Origin: Streptomyces profundus
GTDB lineage: Bacteria; Actinomycetota; Actinomycetes; Streptomycetales; Streptomycetaceae
Direction: 5' to 3'
Length of the DNA stretch: 64,000 nucleotides
Assembly (NCBI RefSeq): GCF_020740535.1
Contig: NZ_CP082362.1
Location: 2,912,501-2,976,500 of the forward strand
Positions within the stretch are counted from its first letter, which is position 1. Each line of letters opens with the position of its first letter. The notes below the pieces were generated by a model. The model saw only the letters and a list, made by a program, of their open reading frames with translations. It was not told the DNA's origin and made no database searches. Positions 1 to 8,736 of the stretch are shown in pieces. A program made the translations under genes and the position numbers.

Positions 1-1080
1 GCCAGCCGACGCGTAGGTGAGGGTGGCCTCGTTGGGGTCGTAGACGGCGTACACGCAGGTCGCGATCTGGCTGGCGTCGATCTCGGCGGCCAGCCCGTCG
101 AGCAGTCCGAGTACCTCGTGCGGGGGAAGGTCGAGGCGCGCGTAGGCGCGCACGGCGGTGCGCAGCTGTCCCATGACGGCCGCCGCGCGGACGCCGCGGC
201 CCATCACGTCGCCGATGACCACGGCGGTGCGGCCGGCGCCGAGGGTGATCACGTCGTACCAGTCCCCGCCGACCGCGGCCTCCAGGCCGCCCGGCTGGTA
301 GGTGGCGGCCACCCGCAGATCGTCCGGCTGCTCCAACTTCTGGGGCAGCAGGCTGTGTTGGAGGGTGACGGCGGCGGCGCGCTGCTGGCTCTCGCTCTCC
401 CTGAGGCGTTCGGCGGAGACCACCTGGTCGGTGATGTCGGCGGCGAAGACCAGGACGCCGCGCTGGGCGCAGTCGGTGCCGGGCCCCGTGAGCCTGATCG
501 GGGTGCAGGTGAAGGTGAAGTAGCTGTCGCGGTGCTCGCCCGGCACGCTGCGGGACTTCATGGTGCGCGGGGTGCCGCTGCGCTGGACCTGCTCCATCAG
601 GGGGAGCAGGCCGAGCTCGACCAGCTCGGTGAGCGCCTCGCGGGCGGGGGCGCCGGGCTGGCGGGAGCCGAAGAGGTTGGCGTATGCCTCGTTCACATAG
701 GCGACGCGGTGCTCGGGGCCGTGGACCACGGCGACCGGGGCCGGGACCTGGCCGAGCAGTTCGTGGACGGCGAGCGCGTCGACACCTGGGCCCGCCGACT
801 GGGCCTTGCCCGACTCCCTGGGCTCGCCACGGGCCGCCGGCACCCCGCCGCCCGGCTCCTGGCCGGTGCCGGTCTGGCCCTTCGCGCGGCTCTCGGTGGC
901 GCCGTGCCGCCGCTGTGCTCCGGGCAGCCGGATTCCCCAGCGCGTCAAATTCACAGCGTTCCGATCTGCTTCGTTCCAGGGGTGTGTGTGCTCGGGAGGT
1001 TGTGCTCGGGAGACGTTCTCGGGAGGTGTGCTCGGGGGTGTGCTGTCTGCGTGCTCTTCGCTGCGTGGCGTCCGACCCAT
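1..1080 (-). CDS. PAS-SpoIIE (PP2C-type) serine/threonine phosphatase, C-terminus cut by window edge
   Basis: The minus frame is open from an ATG at 1080 to the window edge (360 codons, no stop), so the C-terminus is missing. About 100 low-complexity residues are followed by a PAS-like segment (AVHELLGQVPAPVAVVHGPE, then VAYVNEAYANLFG) with a PAC-like part (RDSYFTFTCTPIRLTG), a short linker helix, and the start of an RsbU/SpoIIE phosphatase domain (LLPQKLEQPDDLRVAATYQP, GGDWYDVITLG, VVIGDVMGRGVRAA). The two Asp-containing motifs that bind metal in PP2C enzymes are intact. Such proteins normally dephosphorylate anti-anti-sigma factors in response to a PAS ligand. A GTG at 954 (VNLTRWGIRLPG) is a credible alternative start, because streptomycete relatives often begin with a similar segment. 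Neither start has a clear ribosome binding site. Confidence 0.85.
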   Translation of the reverse strand, partial: MGRTPRSEEHADSTPPSTPPENVSRAQPPEHTHPWNEADRNAVNLTRWGIRLPGAQRRHGATESRAKGQTGTGQEPGGGVPAARGEPRESGKAQSAGPGVDALAVHELLGQVPAPVAVVHGPEHRVAYVNEAYANLFGSRQPGAPAREALTELVELGLLPLMEQVQRSGTPRTMKSRSVPGEHRDSYFTFTCTPIRLTGPGTDCAQRGVLVFAADITDQVVSAERLRESESQQRAAAVTLQHSLLPQKLEQPDDLRVAATYQPGGLEAAVGGDWYDVITLGAGRTAVVIGDVMGRGVRAAAVMGQLRTAVRAYARLDLPPHEVLGLLDGLAAEIDASQIATCVYAVYDPNEATLTYASAG

Positions 1081-1123
1081 GGTCACACGACCGGGGTCGG
1101 CCCCGGCCCTGGGAGGGAACCGG

Positions 1124-2665
1124 TCAGGGGCGCTTTCGGCGGCGGCCCGGGTCGGCCGCCAGCTCGAACTCGGCCCGTGGGTGTTCCAGGGAGCCGAGTG
1201 AGACGATCTCACGTTTGAACAATCCCGCAAGGGCCCATTCGGCGAGAACGCGCGCCTTGCGGTTGCCGGTGGGCACGCGGCTCAGGTGGTAGACGCGGTG
1301 CACCAACCAGGCCGGAAACCCCTTGAGACGCCGGCCGTAGACGCGGGCGACGCCTTTGTGCAGGCCGAGCGAGGCGACGGAGCCCGCGTGCCGGTGGCGG
1401 TAGTCGGTGGTGGGCTTGTCGCTGAGGGTGGCGGCAAGGTTGTCCGCGAGCCGCCGGGCCTGCCGGACGGCATGTTGGGCGTTGGGGGCGCACATGGGGG
1501 AACGGGCGCCGGTGTGAGGGGTGTGGGCGCCGGGCGCGTTGGCTCCCGAGGTGGTCTCCCGGGGGGCGCGTTCTATGGTGCGGCCCGCCGTGCCGGCCCG
1601 TTCCTCGACCGCGGTGGGCGGCGGCGTTCCCGTGCGTCCTGGGGCGGTTTCGCCGGGCTGGTCAAGGGTGTTGCGGGCGGCGGCGAGGTCGGGCACGGCG
1701 GCGGCGTCGCCCGCGGCCCAGACGTGGGCGACCCCGGTGACGCGGAGATCGGCGTCGCAGCGGACGCGCCCCCGTTCGTCCAGGGGCACGCCGCATTCGG
1801 CGAGCACCGGATGAGGTTTCACGCCGGCGGTCCAGACCAGGGTGCGGGCCGGATAGCGGGAGCCGTCGTCCAGGGCAACGGTGCCCCGCTCATAGCTGAC
1901 CAGGCGGGTGGTGAGGCGAACGTCGATATTGCGCCCACGGAGTTCGCGCACCGCGTAGCCGCCCATCTCGCTGCCGACTTCGGGCAGGATGCGGTCGGTG
2001 GCCTCCACCAGCAGCCACTTCTGCTCCTCGGGCCGGATGTTGGGGTAGTGGCGGCAGGCGTAGCGCGCCATGTCCTCCAGCTCGGCCAGCGCCTCCACGC
2101 CCGCGTAGCCACCGCCCACGAAGACGAAGGTGAGGGCGGCGTCCCGCACGTCGGAGTCGCGGGTGGAGGAGGCGATGTCGAGCTGCTCAAGCACGTGGTT
2201 GCGCAGTCCGATGGCCTCCTCGATGTTCTTGAAGCCGATGCCGCCCTCCGCGAGCCCCGGCACAGGGAGTGTCCGCGCGAGGGAACCGGGGGCCAGCACC
2301 AGTTCGTCGTAATCCAGCCGGAGGGGCTCGCTTCCCGCCTCCGCGCCCGCGGCCGTACGGACCATGGCCGTGCGGCTCTCGGGATCGGCACCGACGATCT
2401 CGCCGGGGAGGATTCGGCAGTGCGGAAGCACGCGGCGCAGGGGGACGACGACATGGCGAGGGGAGAGGGAGCCGGCGGCGGCCTCGGGAAGGAAGGGCTG
2501 GTAGGTCATATAGGGATCCGGGCTGACCACGGTGATCCGGACGTCGCCGCTCCGCAGCTCGCGCCGCAGCCGGCGCTGGAGGCGGCGCGCGGTGTAGAGC
2601 CCGACATAGCCGCCGCCGGCCACGACGATGTGCGCGGTGTGCTTGGTCACCCGACCATGAGGCAC
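1124..2665 (-). CDS. Type II NADH dehydrogenase (NDH-2) / FAD-dependent oxidoreductase
   Basis: Single-subunit, non-proton-pumping NADH:quinone oxidoreductase. An N-terminal FAD-binding Rossmann motif (VVAGGGYVGLYTA, residues 14-26), an NAD-binding Rossmann motif (VFVGGGYAGVEALAE, about 181-195) and the FAD-contacting segment VWAAGDAAAVPD (about 315-326) are in the order expected for the family. The C-terminus (HKGVARVYG, AWLVHRVYHLSRVPT, LFKREIVSLGSLEHPRAEFE) is typical of actinobacterial NDH-2 and should lie against the membrane. Residues about 331-390 are a Pro/Thr/Ala/Gly-rich insertion between the FAD segment and CAPNAQHAVRQA that I would not expect in the family; it makes the protein about 513 aa. 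The listed start is a GTG; a second in-frame GTG at 2650 (VTKHTAHIVV) is equally possible, and neither has a good ribosome binding site. Confidence 0.9.
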   Translation of the reverse strand: MPHGRVTKHTAHIVVAGGGYVGLYTARRLQRRLRRELRSGDVRITVVSPDPYMTYQPFLPEAAAGSLSPRHVVVPLRRVLPHCRILPGEIVGADPESRTAMVRTAAGAEAGSEPLRLDYDELVLAPGSLARTLPVPGLAEGGIGFKNIEEAIGLRNHVLEQLDIASSTRDSDVRDAALTFVFVGGGYAGVEALAELEDMARYACRHYPNIRPEEQKWLLVEATDRILPEVGSEMGGYAVRELRGRNIDVRLTTRLVSYERGTVALDDGSRYPARTLVWTAGVKPHPVLAECGVPLDERGRVRCDADLRVTGVAHVWAAGDAAAVPDLAAARNTLDQPGETAPGRTGTPPPTAVEERAGTAGRTIERAPRETTSGANAPGAHTPHTGARSPMCAPNAQHAVRQARRLADNLAATLSDKPTTDYRHRHAGSVASLGLHKGVARVYGRRLKGFPAWLVHRVYHLSRVPTGNRKARVLAEWALAGLFKREIVSLGSLEHPRAEFELAADPGRRRKRP

Positions 2666-2934
2666 CGGGAAGCGATGTTTTGTCCACAGCTCGGGCGGGG
2701 CGCCGCTCCGTTCCGGGCGAGTCCGTGGCGACTGCCGAGGTGATACATCTCGCTACGTCCGCACCTGGTGCAGGTGGTGCGGTGTTCTGGTGGATTCGAG
2801 GGATTTGACGCGCTCTGTGGCGTCGGGTTCCTCAACTATGTTCGTACTCGTAGTGGAAGCGCGCCAACCGCTTCTTCGATGAACGGGCCCGTTCCGCGCC
2901 AGCCGGCGCGGGGTGCGGGTCTCGGGGGGTCAAC

Positions 2935-3804
2935 ATGCGTATCAGGGAATCAGTCGACGGTTCGGACACCGCGGCGTCGAGCACGGCGCCGGGTGCCCCG
3001 TGGCAGGGCGGCGGGCCGCGTTCGGCGCCGCTGCGGGTGGACGCGCAACGCAATCTGCGGCATGTGCTGAGCGCGGCGCGGGCCGTCTTCGGCGAGCAGG
3101 GGTACGGGGCGCCGATGGAGGAGGTGGCCCGCCGGGCGCGGGTCGGGGTGGGCACGGTGTACCGGCGCTTCCCCAACAAGGAGGCGCTGGTCCGCTTCAT
3201 CGCGGCCGAGGAGACGCAGCGGCTCACCGAACGGGCGCGGGAGGCGCTGGCCATCGAGGACGAGCCCTGGCGCGCGCTCGCCGGCTTTGTGCAGCGGTCG
3301 GCGGCGGCGGGCGCGGGGCGGCTGCTGCCGCCGGAGCTGCTGACGGTCGGCGGTGCGCGCGGCGAACGGGTGCCGCCGCAGCGGGCCATGGGCGGCGAAC
3401 GGGGCGGCCCCGATCCCTCCGTGGCCGGCCGGGGGGCGACGGGTCTGCCGGCTGCGGGAGTCGGTCCTTCGGACGGCGGCTCGAACGGCGCCGCCGACGG
3501 CGCTTCTGCCGGTACCTCTGGCGGCGGCTCGAACGGCGCCGCCGACGGCGCGCGGCCGGCGGGTCCCGCTCGGGACGACGAGCCGAGCCCGCTCGTGGAC
3601 TCGGGTGAACTGCTTTCCGCCGTCGAACAGTTGGTGGAACGGACCAGGGCCGCCGGCCAGTTGCGGGCGGATGTCACCGTTGCCGACCTGCTGTTGGTGA
3701 TAGCGACCACGCCCCCGCGGCTCGACGATCCGGCGCGACAAACGGCCGCCGAGGCACGGCTGTTGGAGATACTGCTCCAGGGGCTACGCGCCGGCGGACG
3801 GTAA
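2935..3804 (+). CDS. TetR-family transcriptional regulator with low-complexity insertion
   Basis: DNA-binding regulator. Residues about 45-95 form a TetR_N helix-turn-helix (AARAVFGEQGYGAPMEEVAR, then VGVGTVYRRFPNKEALV). The C-terminal ligand domain is recognisable at its start (EPWRALAGFVQRSAAAG) and end (LLSAVEQLVERTRAAGQLR, TVADLLLVIATTPP). Between them lie about 80 residues rich in Gly/Ala/Ser that include a 48-bp internal direct duplication (tcgaacggcgccgccgacgg at 3481 and 3529). This looks like a lineage-specific expansion rather than a ligand-binding part. GGGGGG five bases before the ATG supports the start. It is divergent from the NDH-2 gene with about 270 bp between them, so NDH-2 or the gene itself could be a target. 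That is inference from position only. Confidence 0.88.
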   Translation: MRIRESVDGSDTAASSTAPGAPWQGGGPRSAPLRVDAQRNLRHVLSAARAVFGEQGYGAPMEEVARRARVGVGTVYRRFPNKEALVRFIAAEETQRLTERAREALAIEDEPWRALAGFVQRSAAAGAGRLLPPELLTVGGARGERVPPQRAMGGERGGPDPSVAGRGATGLPAAGVGPSDGGSNGAADGASAGTSGGGSNGAADGARPAGPARDDEPSPLVDSGELLSAVEQLVERTRAAGQLRADVTVADLLLVIATTPPRLDDPARQTAAEARLLEILLQGLRAGGR

Positions 3805-4017
3805 CGCACGCGCGCCGGGGAAGCGCGCGGGAAGTTGGGATTGCGCCCGGCACACCGCCCGAAAGGGTGGTTTGCCGGGCGCTGCTCCGTTCCCGAGCCC
3901 CTGGCGTGGCAGCCTGACGTCGGTGCTGACACCTTGTAAATAACTGCTGCTGACGATGACCGCTGCCGATGTTGAAACCGCTGCCGACCGTGGCACATGG
4001 CAATAGGGGCTGGCCTG

Positions 4018-5862
4018 ATGGACCTTGACGGGCGCGACGATCTTTCCGGCGAGACCACCGTGCCCCGACAGCGCGAAGGCGGCGGGAGCGGTAGCGGCAG
4101 CGGTGGCGGCGGTGGCGAGGGAACGGCCGACCTGGAGTTGGTCGACCGCATGCGCCGGGGCGAACGAGGGGCGTACGACGAGCTGTACCGGCGCCACGCG
4201 GACTCCGTGCGCCGCTACGCGCGGACCTGCTGCCGGGACGCGGACACGGCGGACGACCTGACCAACGAGGTGTTCGCCGCGACGCTCCAGGCCGTGCGCG
4301 GCGGCGCGGGCCCCCGCACGGCGGTGCGCGCCTACCTGCTCACCTCGGTGCGCCGGGTCGCCGCCGACTGGGCGCGGACCGCCAAGCGCGAGCAACTCGT
4401 CGAGGACTTCGCGGCGTTCGCGCTCTCCGACGCGGCGGCCCGCGCCGGCCGTGCCAACCCCGACGAACTGGCCGCCGAGGTCCGGGCCATGCGGGAGGCC
4501 GAACGCTCCATGGCGGTAAGGGCGTTCCGCAGCCTTCCGGAGCGGTGGCAGACCGTCCTCTGGCACACCACCGTCGAGGAGGCGACGCCCAGGGAGGTGG
4601 CGCCGCTGCTCGGGCTCACCCCCAACGCGACGGCGGTGCTGGCGCACCGGGCCAGGGAGGGGCTCAAGCAGGCGTTCCTCCAGGAACATGTGAGCCGCAC
4701 CCTCACCGAGGGCGGCGAATGCGCCGGCTACGCCGACCGGTTGGGCGCCTTCGCGCGCGGCGGGCTGCGCACCCGCGCCGAGCGCGGGCTCCGGCGCCAT
4801 CTGGCGGAGTGCGCCCGATGTTCCAGCGCGGCGTCCGAGGTGCGGGCGATCAACGAGAACATCGGAGCGGTGCTCCCGGTGGCCTTCATCGGCTGGTTCG
4901 CGGCCGAGGCGGGCGGCAAGGGCGTTCTGCTCTGGGGCGGCTCCAGCGGGGCGGCTGCCGCGGGCGGCGCGGGTGCCGCCGCCAGCGGCGGGGCCGCGGT
5001 GGGCGGCGCGGGTGCCGCCACGGGCGGCGGCGGGGCCGCGGTGGGCGAGGGGCTCGGCGGGCCGGTCAAGGCCGGGATCGCCTCCGGTGTGCTGGCGACC
5101 GCGGTGGCCACCGTCCTGGCCCTGGCCATGATGGGCGGCGACCCGGCCACCGAGACGCCGGCGGCTCCGCCGGAGGCCGCGGACCACAAACCACCGGCCG
5201 ACCCCGAGCCGGCTCCGCCCGAGGTGCCGCCCACCCCTTCACCCGAACCGGAACCCGAGTCGGAGCCCGAGCCGGAGCCGGTTCCCGAGCCGGTGCCCGA
5301 GCCGCCGGTGGAGCCGACGCCCGAGCCCGAGCCGTCGCCCACGCCTTCGCCCGACCCCGAGCCCGCTCCCGAGCCGCCGACGGAGCCGGCACCCGAGCCC
5401 GAGCCCACACCGCCGGCGCCGCCGCCCGCCGCGCCCTACCAGCTGCGGGAGTTGGCGTTCGACGTGCTGGGCGGGACGGACGAGCCGACGGTGCGGCTCG
5501 GGTCGAGCACCCCGCCCTGGCAGCGCGACAGCCTGAGCATCGGCGGCGAGGAGCACTCCCACGGGATCACCGTTCCCGCGAGGTCCTCGGTGCTGATCGA
5601 CCTCAACCGCGACTGTCTGAACTACCGCGCCCTGGTCGGCGTCGACGATCTGACCCGGGCGTTCGGCCCGGTGGTCTTCACCGTCTACGGGGACGGCGCA
5701 CAGCTGTGGCGCTCCGCCGAGATCACCGGCGGCGACCCGGCGACACCGCTCTCCGTCGACCTGAACGGCGTACGCGAACTCCGCCTGGACGTCGAACCAC
5801 GGGGCCGCCTCGGCGAGTTGGCCCTGGCCAACTGGGCCACCAGCGAGATCGCCTGCGGCTAG
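4018..5862 (+). CDS. ECF-type sigma factor fused to zinc-finger, membrane segment, Pro/Glu linker and NPCBM-like domain
   Basis: A 614-residue multi-domain sigma factor. Residues about 40-115 are sigma region 2 (YDELYRRHADSVRRYARTC, DDLTNEVFAATL) and 165-222 are region 4 (FRSLPERWQTVLWHT, PREVAPLLGLTPNATAVLAH). A HxxxCxxC zinc-finger-like motif follows (H261, C265, C268), as in ZAS anti-sigma domains. Next are Gly/Ala-rich sequence, a transmembrane helix (about 352-372), an 80-100 residue linker dominated by Pro-Glu repeats, and a C-terminal beta-rich domain (about 474-614; ELAFDVLGG, HGITVPARSSVLIDL, FTVYGDGAQLWRS) resembling NPCBM carbohydrate-binding modules. It resembles the actinobacterial ECF groups with long C-terminal extensions. 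The ATG at 4018 is preferred over one at 3997 because AGGGG lies 9-10 bases upstream. Inference: the extracellular domain senses a glycan and controls release of the sigma part. Confidence 0.88.
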   Translation: MDLDGRDDLSGETTVPRQREGGGSGSGSGGGGGEGTADLELVDRMRRGERGAYDELYRRHADSVRRYARTCCRDADTADDLTNEVFAATLQAVRGGAGPRTAVRAYLLTSVRRVAADWARTAKREQLVEDFAAFALSDAAARAGRANPDELAAEVRAMREAERSMAVRAFRSLPERWQTVLWHTTVEEATPREVAPLLGLTPNATAVLAHRAREGLKQAFLQEHVSRTLTEGGECAGYADRLGAFARGGLRTRAERGLRRHLAECARCSSAASEVRAINENIGAVLPVAFIGWFAAEAGGKGVLLWGGSSGAAAAGGAGAAASGGAAVGGAGAATGGGGAAVGEGLGGPVKAGIASGVLATAVATVLALAMMGGDPATETPAAPPEAADHKPPADPEPAPPEVPPTPSPEPEPESEPEPEPVPEPVPEPPVEPTPEPEPSPTPSPDPEPAPEPPTEPAPEPEPTPPAPPPAAPYQLRELAFDVLGGTDEPTVRLGSSTPPWQRDSLSIGGEEHSHGITVPARSSVLIDLNRDCLNYRALVGVDDLTRAFGPVVFTVYGDGAQLWRSAEITGGDPATPLSVDLNGVRELRLDVEPRGRLGELALANWATSEIACG

Positions 5863-6660
5863 GCCAGGCCGTTGGGGCGGGCGGCAGGCCCCCGGGCAGG
5901 CGGCCCGGGGGTGACCGGCCCTCCGGGCGGGCCTCCCCAGAGGGCGAGTTACCCGTTGGAGTGCCTGCGACGGGTGGGCCCGCTACGCGGGCGGCCCTTG
6001 GGTACTCGACTGGAGGCGCTCCCCCGACGGGGCCATCCACCGACAACCAGCCCCGCACGGGTCACACACCCCGATGCCCCTCCGGGCACCGGGCCTCCCA
6101 CTCGGGAACGGGGATGTCCGGACCGAGGGACGATCCCTCGGGCCCTCCCGGCGGGACGACCCCTCAGGCAACCAACCCCGCCGAGCCCGACGCCCTCCGG
6201 GCACGCGGCCCTTCAGCCAGCCAACCCCCGAGGCGCGCCACCCAGGACGGGAAACCCCGGACCGAGAGACGATCCCTCGGCCACCCAGCCCGACGCCCTC
6301 CCGGCGGCCGGCGCCCGAGGCGTCCCTCCGGGAACGGTGAACCCCGGACCGATGCCATCCCGGTGGAACGACCCCTCAGGCAACCAGCCCCGCCGGGGCC
6401 GATGCCCACCAGGCGCGCGGCCCTTCGGGCGGCCAGCCCCCGAGACGTGCCACCCGGGACGGGGAACCCCGGAGCGAGAGGCAAACCTCGGGCACCCGAG
6501 CCGGTGCCCTCTCTGCGGCCGGCGCCCGGAGCGTGCCCCGGGGGCGGGGAGGTCCGAACGGGCGTCGGTGACCGGCTCAGAAGCAGCCCCCTCGGGCGAC
6601 CAGCCCCGCCGTCCCCGGTGCCCACCGGGCCCCGGGGTGGCTGCTGGCCGCCCGCAGGGC
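5863..6660 (+). repeat. Gene-free convergent region with degenerate GC-rich repeats
   Basis: About 800 bp between the 3' ends of two converging genes. No ORF here has recognisable protein content. Related blocks recur without a fixed period: ccggaccgag with a following gatccctcgg near 6119 and 6258, weaker forms near 6346 and 6470, and blocks built around gatgcccnccgggc and ccagcccc. The region resembles a decayed repeat array. No clear rho-independent terminator with a T tract was seen. Confidence 0.6.
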
Positions 6661-8736
6661 TCAGCGGGTGACGCCGCTGGTGACGGCGCGGGGGTCGTGG
6701 TTGCCCTCGGCGGTCCAGCAGGAGCCTCGGCGCATCAGGAGGCGGCGCAGCCACAGTTCGGTGGAGACCAGCTCGCCGAGGCCGTCGAGGGGGAGGGGCT
6801 CGCCCTGGGCCGCCGCCCTGAGGGCCTTGCGGACCACGCGGGCCTCGACGAGGCCGGCGTCGGCGAGCAGGGGCGCGTCGAAGAGGTCGACGAGTTGGCC
6901 GACATGGGCGCGTAGGCCCGCGCGGAGGGATTCGGTGTGGGCCGCCGCGCTGGTCGCGCCCCAGCCCGGGGGCAGGCCCCGGACGCCGGCGCCGGTCAGG
7001 ACGGCGCGCAACACCTCGGCCCGCGCCCCGGGTTGCACGCGGAGGCTCTCCGGCAGCGCCTGGCAGGCGCGCACCACCTGGTTGTCGTAGAACGGGGCGT
7101 GCAGCCGTTGGTGGCGCAGTTCGGCGGCCTGTTCGAAGACCCGGTGGTCCGCCGCCTGGCGGGCCAACACGGCGCGGGCGCGCCGGACTCCGGGGCGGCC
7201 CGCCATGGTGGCGCTGCGCGGGCTGGCGGCGACCGCGTCGAGCCGTATCGATACTTCGGCCAACGCCTCGCCCGTCAGCCAGCGGGCGGCGGGGCCAGGA
7301 CGGCACCAGGCGAGCGCGGAGAGCGAGGCACCGAGCGCGCCGTCGACGATCAGGGCGTCGTCGATGGGCTGGCGGAGCAGCCCGGCGGCGCTGGAGAGGC
7401 CCTCGTTGTAGGGGGTGCGGGCCAGCCGGCGGGCCGCGCGGTAGACCGTGAAGGGGATCAGCATGGAGCGACCGCCGCCCCCGCTGGCCTTGGCCAACGC
7501 CGTGGCGGGGCGCAGCAGATGGCGGCGGCGGCGGTCGAGGACCAGATCGGCCAGCCGGGCCGGGTGCGCGTCGAGCACCTCGCGGGCGCCGTTGCCGATC
7601 AGGTGGTCGGCGCTGCCGGCGGAGAGGCGGTGCCGGTGGCGGGCGGCGACGATGAGGGACGGGCCCGGCTCGTCGGTGAGCGGGCCCGACTCCAGGTCCC
7701 CGTAGGGGAGGGCGCTCTCGCCGCCGGCCACCACCAGGTGGTGGAGGCGTGGGTTCTCGGCGATCAGGCGGGCGCGTTCCAGCTCGGCGGCCCGGTCGGC
7801 GGCTCCCGCGCCGGTGCGGGGGGCGGAGAGGTCGTTGAAGGTGACGGCGAGGAGTCGTTCGCCGGCGAGGGTGGCGCCGGTGCCGTAGACGGTGCCAGGC
7901 ATGCCCGGCAGCCCGGCGGCCAGCAGGGCGAGGGTGCCCGAGGCGCTGCCACCGGAGAGGTCGGCGCCGACGCCCGCCGCCGGGTCGGGCCCTGAACGGG
8001 CGGCCCTGCGGTCGTCCGGGCCCATGCCGGGCACGGGGCCGGCGTCCCTGGCGGGGGCGTGCCGGGGGGCGGCGAGCCGGGTGCGGACCGCCTCGACCAG
8101 CGCCTCGCGGACGCTGGCGACGGCGGCCTCGCGCTCGACCGGGGGCGCGGCGACGACCAGCGAGGTGGCCGGCTCGTAGTCGGAGATGTCGCGGCTGCCG
8201 CCCTCGCGCAGCAGCAGGGCGTGCCCTGGCGGCACGCGGCTGACGCCGTCGTAGGGGGTGCCGTCGCCGACGGCCTCGGGGGATTCGGGGCAGGCGAGCA
8301 GGGCGCCGAGATGGCCGACGTCGAGCTGGGCCTCGGTGAGGTCGGCCAGCGGCAGGGCCGCCGTGGAGTAGGCGGTGCCGCCGGCCCAGTCGGTGTGGAA
8401 CACCGGGCGGCTGCCGGAGAGGTCGGCGGGGATCACGGTGCGTCTGCCGAAGCGGGCCACGGCCGTGTAGCTGCCGGGCCAGGTGGTGAGTTGGCGGAGC
8501 GCGCCGGCGCGGGCCGAGACCAGGGCGCGGCGGAGCGTGGCGTCGTCGGCGCCGCAGTAGCCGAAGACGGCCAGATGGGTGTCGCCGTCCGCGTAGACCA
8601 GGCGGATCTCGTCCGGACGCCAGTCGCCGACCGCCCAGAGCGGGTCGGGGCCCTCCCAGAGCAGTTGGGCGCCCAGCGGTTGGATGTCCCTGGCAGCGCT
8701 GGCGGAGGCACCGCTCCACCCGACCAACCACCGCAT
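6661..8736 (-). CDS. Asparagine-synthetase-like ATP-dependent amidoligase, lasso-cyclase-like
   Basis: A 691-residue protein of the asparagine synthase superfamily. The C-terminal half carries the adenylating P-loop motif (DLSGGSASGTLALLAAG, about 258-275) and the later LSAGSADHLIGNG segment that matches the GxGxDEL-like loop of the family. The N-terminal half has the Ntn-type fold remnant but begins MRWLVGWSG, so the Cys-2 nucleophile needed for glutamine hydrolysis is absent. This architecture is typical of lasso-peptide macrolactam synthetases and of orphan streptomycete relatives. No partner protease, RRE protein or convincing precursor peptide lies nearby, so substrate and product are unknown. 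A Pro/Asp/Arg-rich insertion precedes the P-loop. GGGGGAGG 5-6 bases before the ATG at 8736 decides against the upstream GTG at 8751. Confidence 0.82.
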   Translation of the reverse strand: MRWLVGWSGASASAARDIQPLGAQLLWEGPDPLWAVGDWRPDEIRLVYADGDTHLAVFGYCGADDATLRRALVSARAGALRQLTTWPGSYTAVARFGRRTVIPADLSGSRPVFHTDWAGGTAYSTAALPLADLTEAQLDVGHLGALLACPESPEAVGDGTPYDGVSRVPPGHALLLREGGSRDISDYEPATSLVVAAPPVEREAAVASVREALVEAVRTRLAAPRHAPARDAGPVPGMGPDDRRAARSGPDPAAGVGADLSGGSASGTLALLAAGLPGMPGTVYGTGATLAGERLLAVTFNDLSAPRTGAGAADRAAELERARLIAENPRLHHLVVAGGESALPYGDLESGPLTDEPGPSLIVAARHRHRLSAGSADHLIGNGAREVLDAHPARLADLVLDRRRRHLLRPATALAKASGGGGRSMLIPFTVYRAARRLARTPYNEGLSSAAGLLRQPIDDALIVDGALGASLSALAWCRPGPAARWLTGEALAEVSIRLDAVAASPRSATMAGRPGVRRARAVLARQAADHRVFEQAAELRHQRLHAPFYDNQVVRACQALPESLRVQPGARAEVLRAVLTGAGVRGLPPGWGATSAAAHTESLRAGLRAHVGQLVDLFDAPLLADAGLVEARVVRKALRAAAQGEPLPLDGLGELVSTELWLRRLLMRRGSCWTAEGNHDPRAVTSGVTR

